Assembly: GCA_020341875.1 (NCBI GenBank)
Contig: CP070839.1
Coordinates: forward strand, 2,238,431 to 2,253,199
Origin: Candidatus Zixiibacteriota bacterium
Lineage (GTDB): Bacteria; Zixibacteria; MSB-5A5; SM1-73
Length of the DNA stretch: 14,769 nt
Direction of reading: 5' to 3'
Shown here: piece after piece, positions 6,221 through 13,283 of the stretch
How positions within the stretch are numbered: position 1 is the first letter of the stretch
Layout of the letters: every line of letters starts with the position of its first letter
Translations under genes and position numbers: made by a program
Notes under the pieces: generated by a model
The model's input: the letters and a program-made list of their open reading frames with translations, nothing else
The model's database searches: none
Told to the model about the DNA's origin: nothing

Positions 6221-7120
6221 ATGCCAGAAGATTATCGCAGATTCCTAAAGCCGGACGTGGTCTCCAAACTAACCGGGATGGATATCAAAGCCAGATTGGT
6301 GGTGGAGTGGTTCATCTCCGGCTTGCACAAAAGCCCCTACCACGGCTTTTCGGTGGAGTTTGCTGAGCACAGGCAATACATGCCCGGCGACCCTCTCAAG
6401 AATGTGGACTGGAAGGTCTACGCCAAGACCGACCGGTTCTTTATCAAGGAGTTTGAGGAGGAAACCAATCTGAAGGCTTATCTGCTTCTGGATACCTCCG
6501 GCTCCATGGGATATGGTTCGAACAGTGTAAATAAGCTGGAATACAGCTGCTACCTTTCCGCCGCCCTCTCATATCTGATGTTGAAACAGCGGGATTCAGT
6601 GGGATTAGTGCTTTTCGACCAGGGCATAAGAAAGTACATTCCTCCCAAATCTGCTCTGAGAAGCCATCTGCACGTGATACTTCAGGAGTTGGACAAGCTG
6701 GAGCCATCCCAGACGACCAATATCAGCACCGCCCTACACCAGATGGCGGAGAGGATTAAAAGGCGCGGGTTGATAATCCTGATCTCCGATCTGTTTGACG
6801 ATCCCACCCAGGTGATCACCGGTCTGAAGCATTTCCGTCACAAGAAGCACGAGGTGATCGTATTTCACGTGCTGGACCCGAAGGAGCGAACCTTCGCCTT
6901 CCCGGAGTTGGCCGTCTTCAAAGACCTGGAGACGGGTGAGGAGCTGATGACCTCTCCCTGGCAGATAAGAAAGGAATATGGCGAGAGATTCAAGGCCTTG
7001 GTCGACAAGTATACTCTGGAATGCCGGGAGAGCCTGATCGACTACGTGCTTCTGGACACCTCTGTTCCTTTCGACTATGCCCTGTTCTCCTACTTGAGCA
7101 AGAGGCAAAGGTTGTGGTAG
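6221..7120 (+). CDS. DUF58 / von Willebrand-A-like protein
   Basis: The product has 299 residues, the usual family length. The DUF58 signature RQYMPGDPLKNVDWKVYAKT lies at 51-70. A von Willebrand-A fold follows with an intact MIDAS metal site: DTSGS (D91, S93, S95), Thr165/166 in QTTN and Asp190 in ISDLFDD. There are no membrane segments, so it is probably cytoplasmic or membrane-associated. DUF58 proteins are the usual partners of MoxR ATPases and are thought to be remodelled by them. The ribosome site is poor (only AAGAA before the ATG at 6221), and no better in-frame start is seen. It follows the TPR gene by 223 bp of repeat-containing DNA, so co-transcription with MoxR is not assured. Confidence 0.92.
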   Translation: MPEDYRRFLKPDVVSKLTGMDIKARLVVEWFISGLHKSPYHGFSVEFAEHRQYMPGDPLKNVDWKVYAKTDRFFIKEFEEETNLKAYLLLDTSGSMGYGSNSVNKLEYSCYLSAALSYLMLKQRDSVGLVLFDQGIRKYIPPKSALRSHLHVILQELDKLEPSQTTNISTALHQMAERIKRRGLIILISDLFDDPTQVITGLKHFRHKKHEVIVFHVLDPKERTFAFPELAVFKDLETGEELMTSPWQIRKEYGERFKALVDKYTLECRESLIDYVLLDTSVPFDYALFSYLSKRQRLW

Positions 7121-7126
7121 GTCGAC

Positions 7127-7150
7127 GGCATGAACCGTACGGTTCATGCC
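7127..7150. repeat. 24-bp perfect palindrome, core AACCGTACGGTT, copy 1
   Basis: The half-site GGCATGAACCGT is followed directly by its exact reverse complement, with no loop, 7 bp after the DUF58 stop. It shares the 14-bp centre GAACCGTACGGTTC with the copy at 7195-7218 but has different outer arms (GGCAT instead of GGTGT). Confidence 0.7.
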
Positions 7151-7194
7151 AAAGGGTCAAGCGGTCAGCGGATTGAGCGGATGACCAGGGCAAC

Positions 7195-7218
7195 GGTGTG
7201 AACCGTACGGTTCACACC
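7195..7218. repeat. 24-bp perfect palindrome, core AACCGTACGGTT, copy 2
   Basis: The half-site GGTGTGAACCGT is followed directly by its exact reverse complement. The copy-to-copy difference from 7127-7150 is matched on both arms, so symmetry is kept. The two copies are 68 bp apart centre to centre, in the 169-bp spacer before nfo. Confidence 0.7.
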
Positions 7219-7289
7219 AACGGATTGAACGGACGGAGTATTCGGCGAGATCGGTTCGAGGATTATATCGAAGGAACTGAGACTAAAAT

Positions 7290-8147
7290 ATGACCAGGAA
7301 ACTGTTGATCGGTGCTCACATGTCTATCTCGGGCGGAGTCTTCAACGCTTTTCAGCATGGAGAGGAAGTTGGGTGCGCCACAATTCAGATCTTCACCAAG
7401 AACAGCAATCAGTGGAAGGCAAAGGAGCTTACCTCCGAGGATGCCAGGAAATTCCGGGAGAGCCAAGAGAAGACCGGGATATCTCCGGTGGTTGGCCACA
7501 ACGCTTATCTGATAAACTTAGCCTCGCCCAAAAAGGACGTTTATGATCTGTCCATGGAGGCGATGCTGGTCGAACTGAACCGGGCCGAGCTTCTCGGTCT
7601 GCCGTACCTGGTGATGCATCCGGGTGCGCATCTGGAGAGCGGAGAGAAGGTAGGAGTGCGAAAGATCGCCCGGTCCATAGACAAGCTTCATCAGGAAACC
7701 AAAGGGTTCAGGGTGAAAATCTGCCTGGAGACGACGGCCGGTCAGGGAAGCTCCATTGGATACCGGTTCGAGCAATTGGCGGAGATAATGGACCAGGTAA
7801 AGGAGAGCGAAAGACTCGGGGTATGTTACGATACCTGCCATACGTTTGCCGCCGGATACGATATTCGCATGAAGACAGCCTATGAAAACACCTTTAGGGC
7901 GTTCGATAAAGTAATTGGTGTGCAGCGACTTAAGGTGATTCACTTGAACGATTCGTTGAGAGACCTTGATTCCCGGGTGGACCGGCATCAGCACATTGGC
8001 GAAGGGAAGATCGGTCTCGAGGGATTCCGTCTGCTAATGAATGACAAAAGGTGGGAGAAGATCCCCAAGATTCTCGAGACCCCCAAAGAAGGAGGCACGG
8101 GAAAAGATATCGAGAATCTGAACCTACTCCGGAGCTTGGTCAACTGA
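7290..8147 (+). CDS. nfo: endonuclease IV (deoxyribonuclease IV), AP endonuclease
   Basis: The product has 285 residues, the normal length for Nfo. It cleaves DNA 5' to abasic sites in base-excision repair, using three zinc ions in a TIM barrel. All nine metal ligands expected from E. coli Nfo are recognisable: H70, H110 (VMHPGAH), E147 (LETTAGQG), D181 and H184 (CYDTCHTFAAGYD), H218 (HLNDS), D231 and H233 (DRHQHIGEG), and E263 (LETP). The N-terminal GAHMSISGG is also typical. The ribosome site is weak (GAG at 7279-7281). The gene sits between DUF58 and the TPR/BatA genes without an obvious functional link and is preceded by two 24-bp palindromes, so it may be an independent unit or an insertion into the cluster. 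Confidence 0.96.
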   Translation: MTRKLLIGAHMSISGGVFNAFQHGEEVGCATIQIFTKNSNQWKAKELTSEDARKFRESQEKTGISPVVGHNAYLINLASPKKDVYDLSMEAMLVELNRAELLGLPYLVMHPGAHLESGEKVGVRKIARSIDKLHQETKGFRVKICLETTAGQGSSIGYRFEQLAEIMDQVKESERLGVCYDTCHTFAAGYDIRMKTAYENTFRAFDKVIGVQRLKVIHLNDSLRDLDSRVDRHQHIGEGKIGLEGFRLLMNDKRWEKIPKILETPKEGGTGKDIENLNLLRSLVN

Positions 8148-8168
8148 CGTAAGTATGCTCAAAGATAA

Positions 8169-8224
8169 CAGGCCGATGGTCGCTGGATTCCTTCGGACTT
8201 AGTCCTTCAGGACAGGTCGGCCTG
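8169..8224. repeat. nested inverted repeat between nfo and the TPR/peptidase-like gene
   Basis: The outer arms CAGGCCGA (8169-8176) and TCGGCCTG (8217-8224) are perfectly complementary. Inside is GTCCTTCAGGAC (8202-8213), a 5-bp hairpin, overlapping a second possible pairing GGAC/GTCC. There is no GTAG head and no U-tract, so it is neither the REP-like type nor a clear terminator. Confidence 0.4.
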
Positions 8225-8277
8225 CGAAAACAGGTAACCCGATTCGCTATTCGTTCCTCTGAAGTAAGGAATCTTAT

Positions 8278-8284
8278 GAGGTGA
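8278..8284 (+). promoter_or_regulatory. Shine-Dalgarno GAGGTGA fixing the ATG at 8287
   Basis: GAGG (8278-8281) lies 5 nt before ATG 8287. A GTG at 8281 is in frame, but it overlaps the ribosome site itself and would add only two residues, so ATG 8287 is preferred. Confidence 0.6.
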
Positions 8285-8286
8285 AA

Positions 8287-10188
8287 ATGAAAAAAGCGAA
8301 ATTCAAGATTGGTCTCATCTTTCTGATTCTTCTTTTTGCGGTCGGTCTGAACCCCACGTATGGTGCGACCGGCGTACTTCTTAAGATCAGGGTGGAGGAG
8401 GGGATATCCGGGGACAGCGCCAGCTTTCGGTTGATAGATCAAAGAGAGATACGGCTGGAAAACGGTGTGCAGACAGCCTCTTTCTTGGCCAATTTCACCC
8501 TGTCGACGACTCCCACGGTGCTGGCCGATGGAAACATCATGCTCGACCTAAATCTTGTCACCCTGCCTCCCCGGCCGCAGACTGTCTTCACCGGAGTTCT
8601 GGCTGACGATAAAGAGGAATTCCTTTTGGGTGAGGTTGAGGTTAAAGAGGGGAGATCCTTCAAGATCTTCTTGACTCCAAGGATCACGGACCTGCCAGAA
8701 CCGGACTGCCTCCTGGATACCCGGGACAAGGAAGCCGAGGACTGGGACGAGCTTCCCGGGTCTCATTTCTTCTTCCGCTACATTCTCAACTCCCTGGCTG
8801 ATCTGCACTGGTCACACATCAAGGGGCATGGGGAGGGCGAGTACAGACGCTTCCGAGGGGTATTCGGATTCACCCAGCCGGCAATGGACAGGATGGAGTA
8901 TTTCCTTCTGCCGTGCCGGGCCAATGAGATCGTATGGGACCACCGATTCGACATCGGACTTGACCCGGTGAAGAACAAAGTCTACGTCGTGTATAACCTT
9001 TTCGAGCGAAGCATAGATTCCCCGGGGGTGGGATTCCTTCTCTTCTACCGGCTGTGGGGATACGCACCACCAATGCTGGCTGAGGGGATAGGCAACTATT
9101 TCTCTCTCTCCCATCACTTCACAAGGAAGATCATTGCCAGTGGAAGAAGGGTGCCTCTGCGCAAGCTGACAGTTACCAGAGACTACAGAAAACAACCAGA
9201 AGACGTGGCTTTCTGGGAATCCTCCTCGTTTGTAAGGTATCTGGTGAGAACCTACAACGTGGACAGATTCAGACGTCTGTACAAGAAGGCCACCGATCTG
9301 ACCTTAGAGCAGGCCATCGAGGAGGTGTACCAAAAAGACTTAGCCGCCCTGGAAAAGGAGTGGCTGAGCTTTCTGGAAGGACAGCGCGACACAATCGCCG
9401 ATCTCTACTATGGGGCTGAGATGAAGATGAAAAACCGGCACTACAATGAAGCTATTGAACTCTACCAGGACATGTTAAACCTGTACGGCAGGGACGTGGG
9501 AATACTCCGCAGCTTGGCATACGTGTATTATCTCAGCGGAGATTACGATTCGTCGGAAAAGCTCTATCTGGAGGTGCTCTCCAGGGATACCTTGAATCTG
9601 GAGTATCTGCAGACTTTGGGAAATATCAGGGGCTTAAAAGGCGACTACGGAAAGGCAAGATCATACTACCAGAAGGTGATTTCGCTGGATTCCACTTTTA
9701 TAGATTCCTACATCGAGTTGGCCCAACTGGAGATGAGTCAGGGGGACCTTCGCCTCGCCAAAGGCTACTTTGAACAAGCAGAAGGTCTTCGCCCCATAGC
9801 CCAAGCCGAGATCGAGATCTATTCCGGTCTGGGATCCATCCATGATGAACTGGGGGAGACTGAACAGGCTAAGAAGATCCTTGAGAGAGCGTTGCTTAGC
9901 GCCAAACATTTTGTTCACGAGTTCCCCGACAAGCCTATTCCTTACCTTAAGTTGGGTGAATCCTTTTTCAACGTCGGCAAGATAGATTCCGCGGTAAACT
10001 TCCTGGAGATATCGGAGTTCATGGAAGACAGACCCGTGTACCGGGGCAGGATACTTTTGGCCTTGGGAAAGGCGTATAAGAGAAGGGGAGAGATTTCCAG
10101 GGCCAGACGCTCCCTGCAGGAGGTGCTGGGCCTCCCATGCGGCCATAAGGAAAAAAAAGAGGCGGAGAGGTTTTTGAAGTCGATGTGA
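8287..10188 (+). CDS. secreted TPR protein with degenerate peptidase-MA-like domain
   Basis: The product has 633 residues from ATG 8287. A signal peptide (about 1-27, ending TYGA) precedes a beta-rich N-terminal domain (about 28-135). A middle domain (about 155-365) resembles gluzincin peptidase-MA proteins: APPMLAEGIGNYFSLS (260-275) matches the 'WLaEGlA-yf' motif with the third zinc ligand Glu (E266). The helix before it, GFLLFYRLWGY (about 249-259), should carry HExxH but does not, and no HExxH occurs anywhere in the protein. Protease activity is therefore unlikely. From about 371 to 620 there are six or seven TPR units (for example LRSLAYVYYLSGDYDSSEKL). It ends 18 bp before the BatA/VWA gene, so the two are probably co-transcribed, and it could be an envelope scaffold for that protein. 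The domain assignment is by motif only. Confidence 0.75.
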   Translation: MKKAKFKIGLIFLILLFAVGLNPTYGATGVLLKIRVEEGISGDSASFRLIDQREIRLENGVQTASFLANFTLSTTPTVLADGNIMLDLNLVTLPPRPQTVFTGVLADDKEEFLLGEVEVKEGRSFKIFLTPRITDLPEPDCLLDTRDKEAEDWDELPGSHFFFRYILNSLADLHWSHIKGHGEGEYRRFRGVFGFTQPAMDRMEYFLLPCRANEIVWDHRFDIGLDPVKNKVYVVYNLFERSIDSPGVGFLLFYRLWGYAPPMLAEGIGNYFSLSHHFTRKIIASGRRVPLRKLTVTRDYRKQPEDVAFWESSSFVRYLVRTYNVDRFRRLYKKATDLTLEQAIEEVYQKDLAALEKEWLSFLEGQRDTIADLYYGAEMKMKNRHYNEAIELYQDMLNLYGRDVGILRSLAYVYYLSGDYDSSEKLYLEVLSRDTLNLEYLQTLGNIRGLKGDYGKARSYYQKVISLDSTFIDSYIELAQLEMSQGDLRLAKGYFEQAEGLRPIAQAEIEIYSGLGSIHDELGETEQAKKILERALLSAKHFVHEFPDKPIPYLKLGESFFNVGKIDSAVNFLEISEFMEDRPVYRGRILLALGKAYKRRGEISRARRSLQEVLGLPCGHKEKKEAERFLKSM

Positions 10189-10206
10189 CCCGTAAATCTC
10201 TAGTCT

Positions 10207-12345
10207 ATGTTCAATTTTCTTAATCCAGTCATACTTTTTGCGGCAGGGGCCGCCGTCCTCCTTCCCCTCCTGATCCACATATTCAACAGGCAGAAGGTAA
10301 AGGAGATCTTTTTCAGCTCGCTTTTGTTCCTGAGGTCTCTGGAGAAGACCCGGATGAGAAGGGTGAAGATCAAGGAGTATCTGCTGCTCCTCATCAGGAC
10401 TTTGATAATTCTGCTGGTGGTAGCTGCATTCGCCCGGCCTGCCATCAGAGGTGGTTTCGCCACCAGGGTGGGAGCACATGCAAAGACCTCCGTGGTGATA
10501 CTGCTGGACAATTCGTACAGTATGGGCTACGAGACCAAAGACGGATCGCTTTTTGATCTGGCGAAGAAAAGATCGAAGAGGATCCTCGGACAGCTCAAGG
10601 AGGGAGATGAAGCCAGCCTGGTTTTATTTGCCTCGCAGCCAGAGCCTGTCAATCGTCAACCTACGCGTGATTTCAGGAATCTGGTTTCCCATTTGGAGGA
10701 GGAGGCGCGACTCTCCGCAAGTGGCACTGACGTCGGTGTGGCCATAAAGACCGCCCTTGATATCCTGGAAGGGTCGAAGAATCTCAATCGGGAGATTTAT
10801 CTGATCACCGATATGGACAAATCCGGCTGGGCCGGTGTTAATCCCGGCTCTCTCCCTACCCCGACAAATGACGAAAAGCTCTATTTGGTGGCCGTTTCTC
10901 CCCCGGAAAAACAGAACCTGTGCATAGAGGAGATAGACTTTGGCAATCAGTTGATAGAGAGAGGAAAGCCTTTTGAGATCACCGCCACGATAGTCAACTT
11001 CACCTCCCAGCCGGCGCGTGATCTTCTGGTGGGACTCTATCTGGACGGGAAGAGAGTAAGCCAGACCGATGTCGACATCGAAGAAGATGGCAAGGCGACG
11101 GTGAAGTTTACGCCGACCGTTGAGAAGGCAGGAATCCATACCGGATTCTTCGAGCTTGGTGACGATGATCTGTTGCTGGACAACCGCAGATATTTCACCT
11201 TCAAGATACCGGAAAGAATCGAGGTTCTCCTGGTGGGCGAAAGACCTAGGGATACACATCACCTTAGCCTGGCCTTAAATCCGCTGAATGCAAAGGATAT
11301 CAACAAGAAGATCACTCAAATGAATAAGACCGCTCTCACATCGGTCGATTTCGCCAAGTACCAGGCAGTTGTTCTGTCGAACCTCTCGCGTCTGACCGAT
11401 ATCCAACTCACCAATCTGGAGAGCTTCGTCAGGAAAGGGGGTGGCGCGTTTCTCATTCTGGGGAATAACGTCGATTCCGAGTTCTATTCCGGGCAACTGA
11501 TCAAAAAGCTCTTTGGACTGAACCTGCAGGGCGCCCTTGAGCCCACCGCGAGCGTCAGCGGTTTCTTTAGTTTTGAGAACGTCGATTTGGATCATCCCAT
11601 CTTTCAAATATATCGGGACGTGGAAAAGAGTCAGCTTCCGGTCATAAAGTTCTCCTCCATCTTTGAGTTGCCTGAAAGTGGGGAGACAAGAACCCTTATT
11701 CGCTTCAATGTGGGAAAGCCCGGGCTTTTGGAAAGAAGCCTTGGAGCGGGCAAGGTGCTGCTTCTGGCGGCGTCCCTGGATGAAAGCCAGGGTGACCTGG
11801 TGGTGCATCCATTCTTTGTTCCGATGATAAACCGCAGCGTGGAGTATCTCGCCTCGGATCTCTCCAGACTGGACGAGGACATCCTGGTAGGCTCTAAGGT
11901 GACCAGGGAGCTCAACGCCGATCTGGCCGGAAAGGGAATGGAGTTATTTACTCCGGAGATGAAAAGAATTGCATTGCAGCCGTCATTTCAAACTGATAAG
12001 CTGATCCTGAAAATAGACCAGACCCACTTGCCCGGCATAAACGACATACGCCTCTCCACTTCTCCTTCAGCCAGAGGAGAGGTGGTGGATCGGTTTGCAG
12101 TGAATATCGTTCCCAAGGACTCCGATCCGGAAAGAATCGAGATATCGGAGGTGGAGAAGCGCTTGGAGGGCTTCCCCCTCTTCTACATCCGGCCTCAGGA
12201 TGATATAGAGCAGTCAATCCTGCAGTCCCGCTTCGGCAAGGAGCTCTGGAAAACGTTGCTGTGGATAGCTGCCGGGCTCTTGGCCGTGGAGATGTTTTTG
12301 GCCCGGAGCAGGAAAAAGGATACAGTCTCCGAGGAAAAGAGCTAA
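10207..12345 (+). CDS. BatA-type membrane protein with von Willebrand-A domain
   Basis: The product has 712 residues. The N-terminal BatA domain contains MFNFLNPVILFAAGAAVLLP (membrane segment about 6-26), a basic linker with HIFNRQK, and a second membrane segment (about 57-76, ending AFARPAI). A von Willebrand-A domain (about 94-235) has an intact MIDAS: DNSYS (D101, S103, S105), T174 and D202. An Ig/CARDB-like segment (about 235-335) and a glutamine-amidotransferase-like segment (about 340-590, with GGGAFLILGNN) follow. A last membrane helix lies at about 682-700 with a charged tail. This architecture is common for large BatA-like proteins encoded near MoxR and DUF58 genes. The start has no clear Shine-Dalgarno and lies 18 bp after the previous stop, so translational coupling is likely. 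The role in the envelope or stress tolerance is inferred from Bat homologues. Confidence 0.88.
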   Translation: MFNFLNPVILFAAGAAVLLPLLIHIFNRQKVKEIFFSSLLFLRSLEKTRMRRVKIKEYLLLLIRTLIILLVVAAFARPAIRGGFATRVGAHAKTSVVILLDNSYSMGYETKDGSLFDLAKKRSKRILGQLKEGDEASLVLFASQPEPVNRQPTRDFRNLVSHLEEEARLSASGTDVGVAIKTALDILEGSKNLNREIYLITDMDKSGWAGVNPGSLPTPTNDEKLYLVAVSPPEKQNLCIEEIDFGNQLIERGKPFEITATIVNFTSQPARDLLVGLYLDGKRVSQTDVDIEEDGKATVKFTPTVEKAGIHTGFFELGDDDLLLDNRRYFTFKIPERIEVLLVGERPRDTHHLSLALNPLNAKDINKKITQMNKTALTSVDFAKYQAVVLSNLSRLTDIQLTNLESFVRKGGGAFLILGNNVDSEFYSGQLIKKLFGLNLQGALEPTASVSGFFSFENVDLDHPIFQIYRDVEKSQLPVIKFSSIFELPESGETRTLIRFNVGKPGLLERSLGAGKVLLLAASLDESQGDLVVHPFFVPMINRSVEYLASDLSRLDEDILVGSKVTRELNADLAGKGMELFTPEMKRIALQPSFQTDKLILKIDQTHLPGINDIRLSTSPSARGEVVDRFAVNIVPKDSDPERIEISEVEKRLEGFPLFYIRPQDDIEQSILQSRFGKELWKTLLWIAAGLLAVEMFLARSRKKDTVSEEKS

Positions 12346-12370
12346 AGCTTTCCTCCATCGGTCGCTTCGT

Positions 12371-12394
12371 GTAGGGGTCGCATTCATGCGACCC
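12371..12394 (+). repeat. GTAG-hairpin (REP-like) after the BatA gene
   Basis: GTAG (12371-12374) is followed directly by a perfect 9-bp stem, GGGTCGCAT (12375-12383) with ATGCGACCC (12386-12394), around a TC loop. The ATG of the longest acetyltransferase reading frame lies inside this hairpin, which argues against that start. The neighbouring 136-bp spacer shows no clear promoter. Confidence 0.6.
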
Positions 12395-12468
12395 GTCATT
12401 TGTTATGGTTCAACATTCATGATCCGAGGTAAGAGCACCCAGAACCAACGGGGGAAGGACAAAGAGTC

Positions 12469-12473
12469 AAGGA
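12469..12473 (+). promoter_or_regulatory. Shine-Dalgarno AAGGA fixing the acetyltransferase start
   Basis: AAGGA ends 8 nt before ATG 12482. The in-frame upstream ATGs at 12386 (inside a hairpin repeat) and 12419 have no ribosome site. Confidence 0.55.
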
Positions 12474-12481
12474 AAAAACCG

Positions 12482-13018
12482 ATGCAAGTGGTGCGAATGA
12501 AGAACGCCGAAATCAGCCGCATCGGGGAGATTGACTGCTCTGAACACGTGAAGTCGTATTACGTCTTTAAGGATGGAAAACTGGAGAGGAGAGAAGTGGA
12601 TTGGCATGTTTCTCGGTGGTCCACAGACGACCATTCGGAGCACAGCGTTCAGTCGAGAATCAGAGCGTGGAAGCCACTGCTTGACAACGGCGGTACGATG
12701 CTGGGGGTCTTTGATGAGGATAAGCTGGTTGGCTTCGTGATCTATCGACGCGATCTTACGGAGGACACGGCACAGCTTGCCGTCCTATACGTGAGCAATG
12801 GATACAGAGGGAGCGGAATAGGGACTGCGCTGACCGAAGAGGTCATTAAGCTCGCTATAGCGGACGGTGCAAAGAGGCTTTATGTTTCCGCGACCCCTTC
12901 CGTTTCCACGGTCAGTTTCTACAGAAACCGGGGTTTCGAATTAGCGGAAGAAGTGAACAAAGAGCTGTTTGAACTGGAACCGGAAGACATCCACATGATC
13001 ATGCTGTTGAAGGCGTGA
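12482..13018 (+). CDS. GNAT-family N-acetyltransferase
   Basis: I choose ATG 12482, giving 178 residues, which is the usual GNAT size. The longer frame from 12386 would add 32 basic, low-complexity residues. The acetyl-CoA-binding motif A is clear: LAVLYVSNGYRGSGIGTAL, with the RGSGIG pyrophosphate loop at 109-114. The preceding beta-strand region is MLGVFDEDKLVGFVIY (73-88). Motif B follows with LYVSATPSVSTVSFYRNRGF (133-152), the last part being the typical 'FYxxxGF' element. The protein would transfer acetyl from acetyl-CoA to an amine. The substrate cannot be read from the sequence. The C-terminus EPEDIHMIMLLKA is complete. No operon partner is evident; repeat-rich spacers flank it on both sides. 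Confidence 0.88.
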   Translation: MQVVRMKNAEISRIGEIDCSEHVKSYYVFKDGKLERREVDWHVSRWSTDDHSEHSVQSRIRAWKPLLDNGGTMLGVFDEDKLVGFVIYRRDLTEDTAQLAVLYVSNGYRGSGIGTALTEEVIKLAIADGAKRLYVSATPSVSTVSFYRNRGFELAEEVNKELFELEPEDIHMIMLLKA

Positions 13019-13037
13019 GCCAATGCGCCCAGGAACC

Positions 13038-13062
13038 GTAGCGCGGGCACTCCTGCCCACGC
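13038..13062 (+). repeat. GTAG-hairpin (REP-like) after the acetyltransferase
   Basis: GTAG (13038-13041) leads into GCG/CGC (13041-13043 with 13060-13062), one mismatch, then GGGCA/TGCCC (13045-13049 with 13054-13058) around a CTCC loop. It lies 20 bp past the acetyltransferase stop. Confidence 0.5.
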
Positions 13063-13069
13063 CGCTTCT

Positions 13070-13148
13070 GCGGGGCTGGTCATGCCGGAGGCAGATCCCG
13101 CCAAAGGGGTAAACCGTATGGTTTGCCCCAAAGGCGGGAAAGCCCCGC
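13070..13148. repeat. nested long hairpin containing a third AACCGTAYGGTT palindrome
   Basis: Three dyads are stacked. GCGGGGCT (13070-13077) pairs with AGCCCCGC (13141-13148). CCCGCC (13097-13102) pairs with GGCGGG (13133-13138). In the centre, 13106-13129 is a 24-bp palindrome with half-site GGGGTAAACCGT, whose other arm differs from perfect symmetry at only two places, both of which remain G-U pairs in RNA. The central unit has the same length and centre as the copies at 7127 and 7195. Confidence 0.6.
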
Positions 13149-13206
13149 TTACACCTTCATCACCTGCCACCCCCAACGAGCAAGTCGTCTGGTCCCAATA
13201 ACGGTA

Positions 13207-13235
13207 TTGACTGTATTGCCTGCGCGTGTTATCCT
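13207..13235 (+). promoter_or_regulatory. sigma70-type promoter for the ABC-F gene
   Basis: TTGACT (13207-13212) and TATCCT (13230-13235) are separated by 17 nt. Transcription would start near 13242, giving a leader of about 40 nt before ATG 13284. A perfect 7-bp dyad, GCGCGTG (13222-13228) and CACGCGC (13241-13247), brackets the -10 box and start site. Confidence 0.5.
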
Positions 13236-13257
13236 ATCAGCACGCGCCCTTGTTTTT
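13222..13257 (+). terminator. dyad with downstream T-run: terminator or operator
   Basis: GCGCGTG and CACGCGC form a 7-bp stem with a 12-nt loop, followed by CCTTGTTTTT. As RNA from upstream transcription this could be an intrinsic terminator. It also overlaps the predicted -10 of the ABC-F promoter and could be a repressor site. The large loop and the 4-nt gap before the T-run make the terminator reading uncertain. Confidence 0.35.
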
Positions 13258-13283
13258 CAGCGCTCAGGCAAGGTGAGATAAAG

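Noticed and set aside
12331..12355. Hairpin over the BatA stop codon (GAGGAAA with TTTCCTC) as a terminator
   Set aside because: The stem is interrupted, overlaps the coding end, and is followed by CATCGG rather than a U-tract.
12386..12481. Longer N-terminus for the acetyltransferase
   Set aside because: Its ATG sits inside a GTAG-hairpin, lacks a Shine-Dalgarno, and the extra residues are basic and unlike the family.
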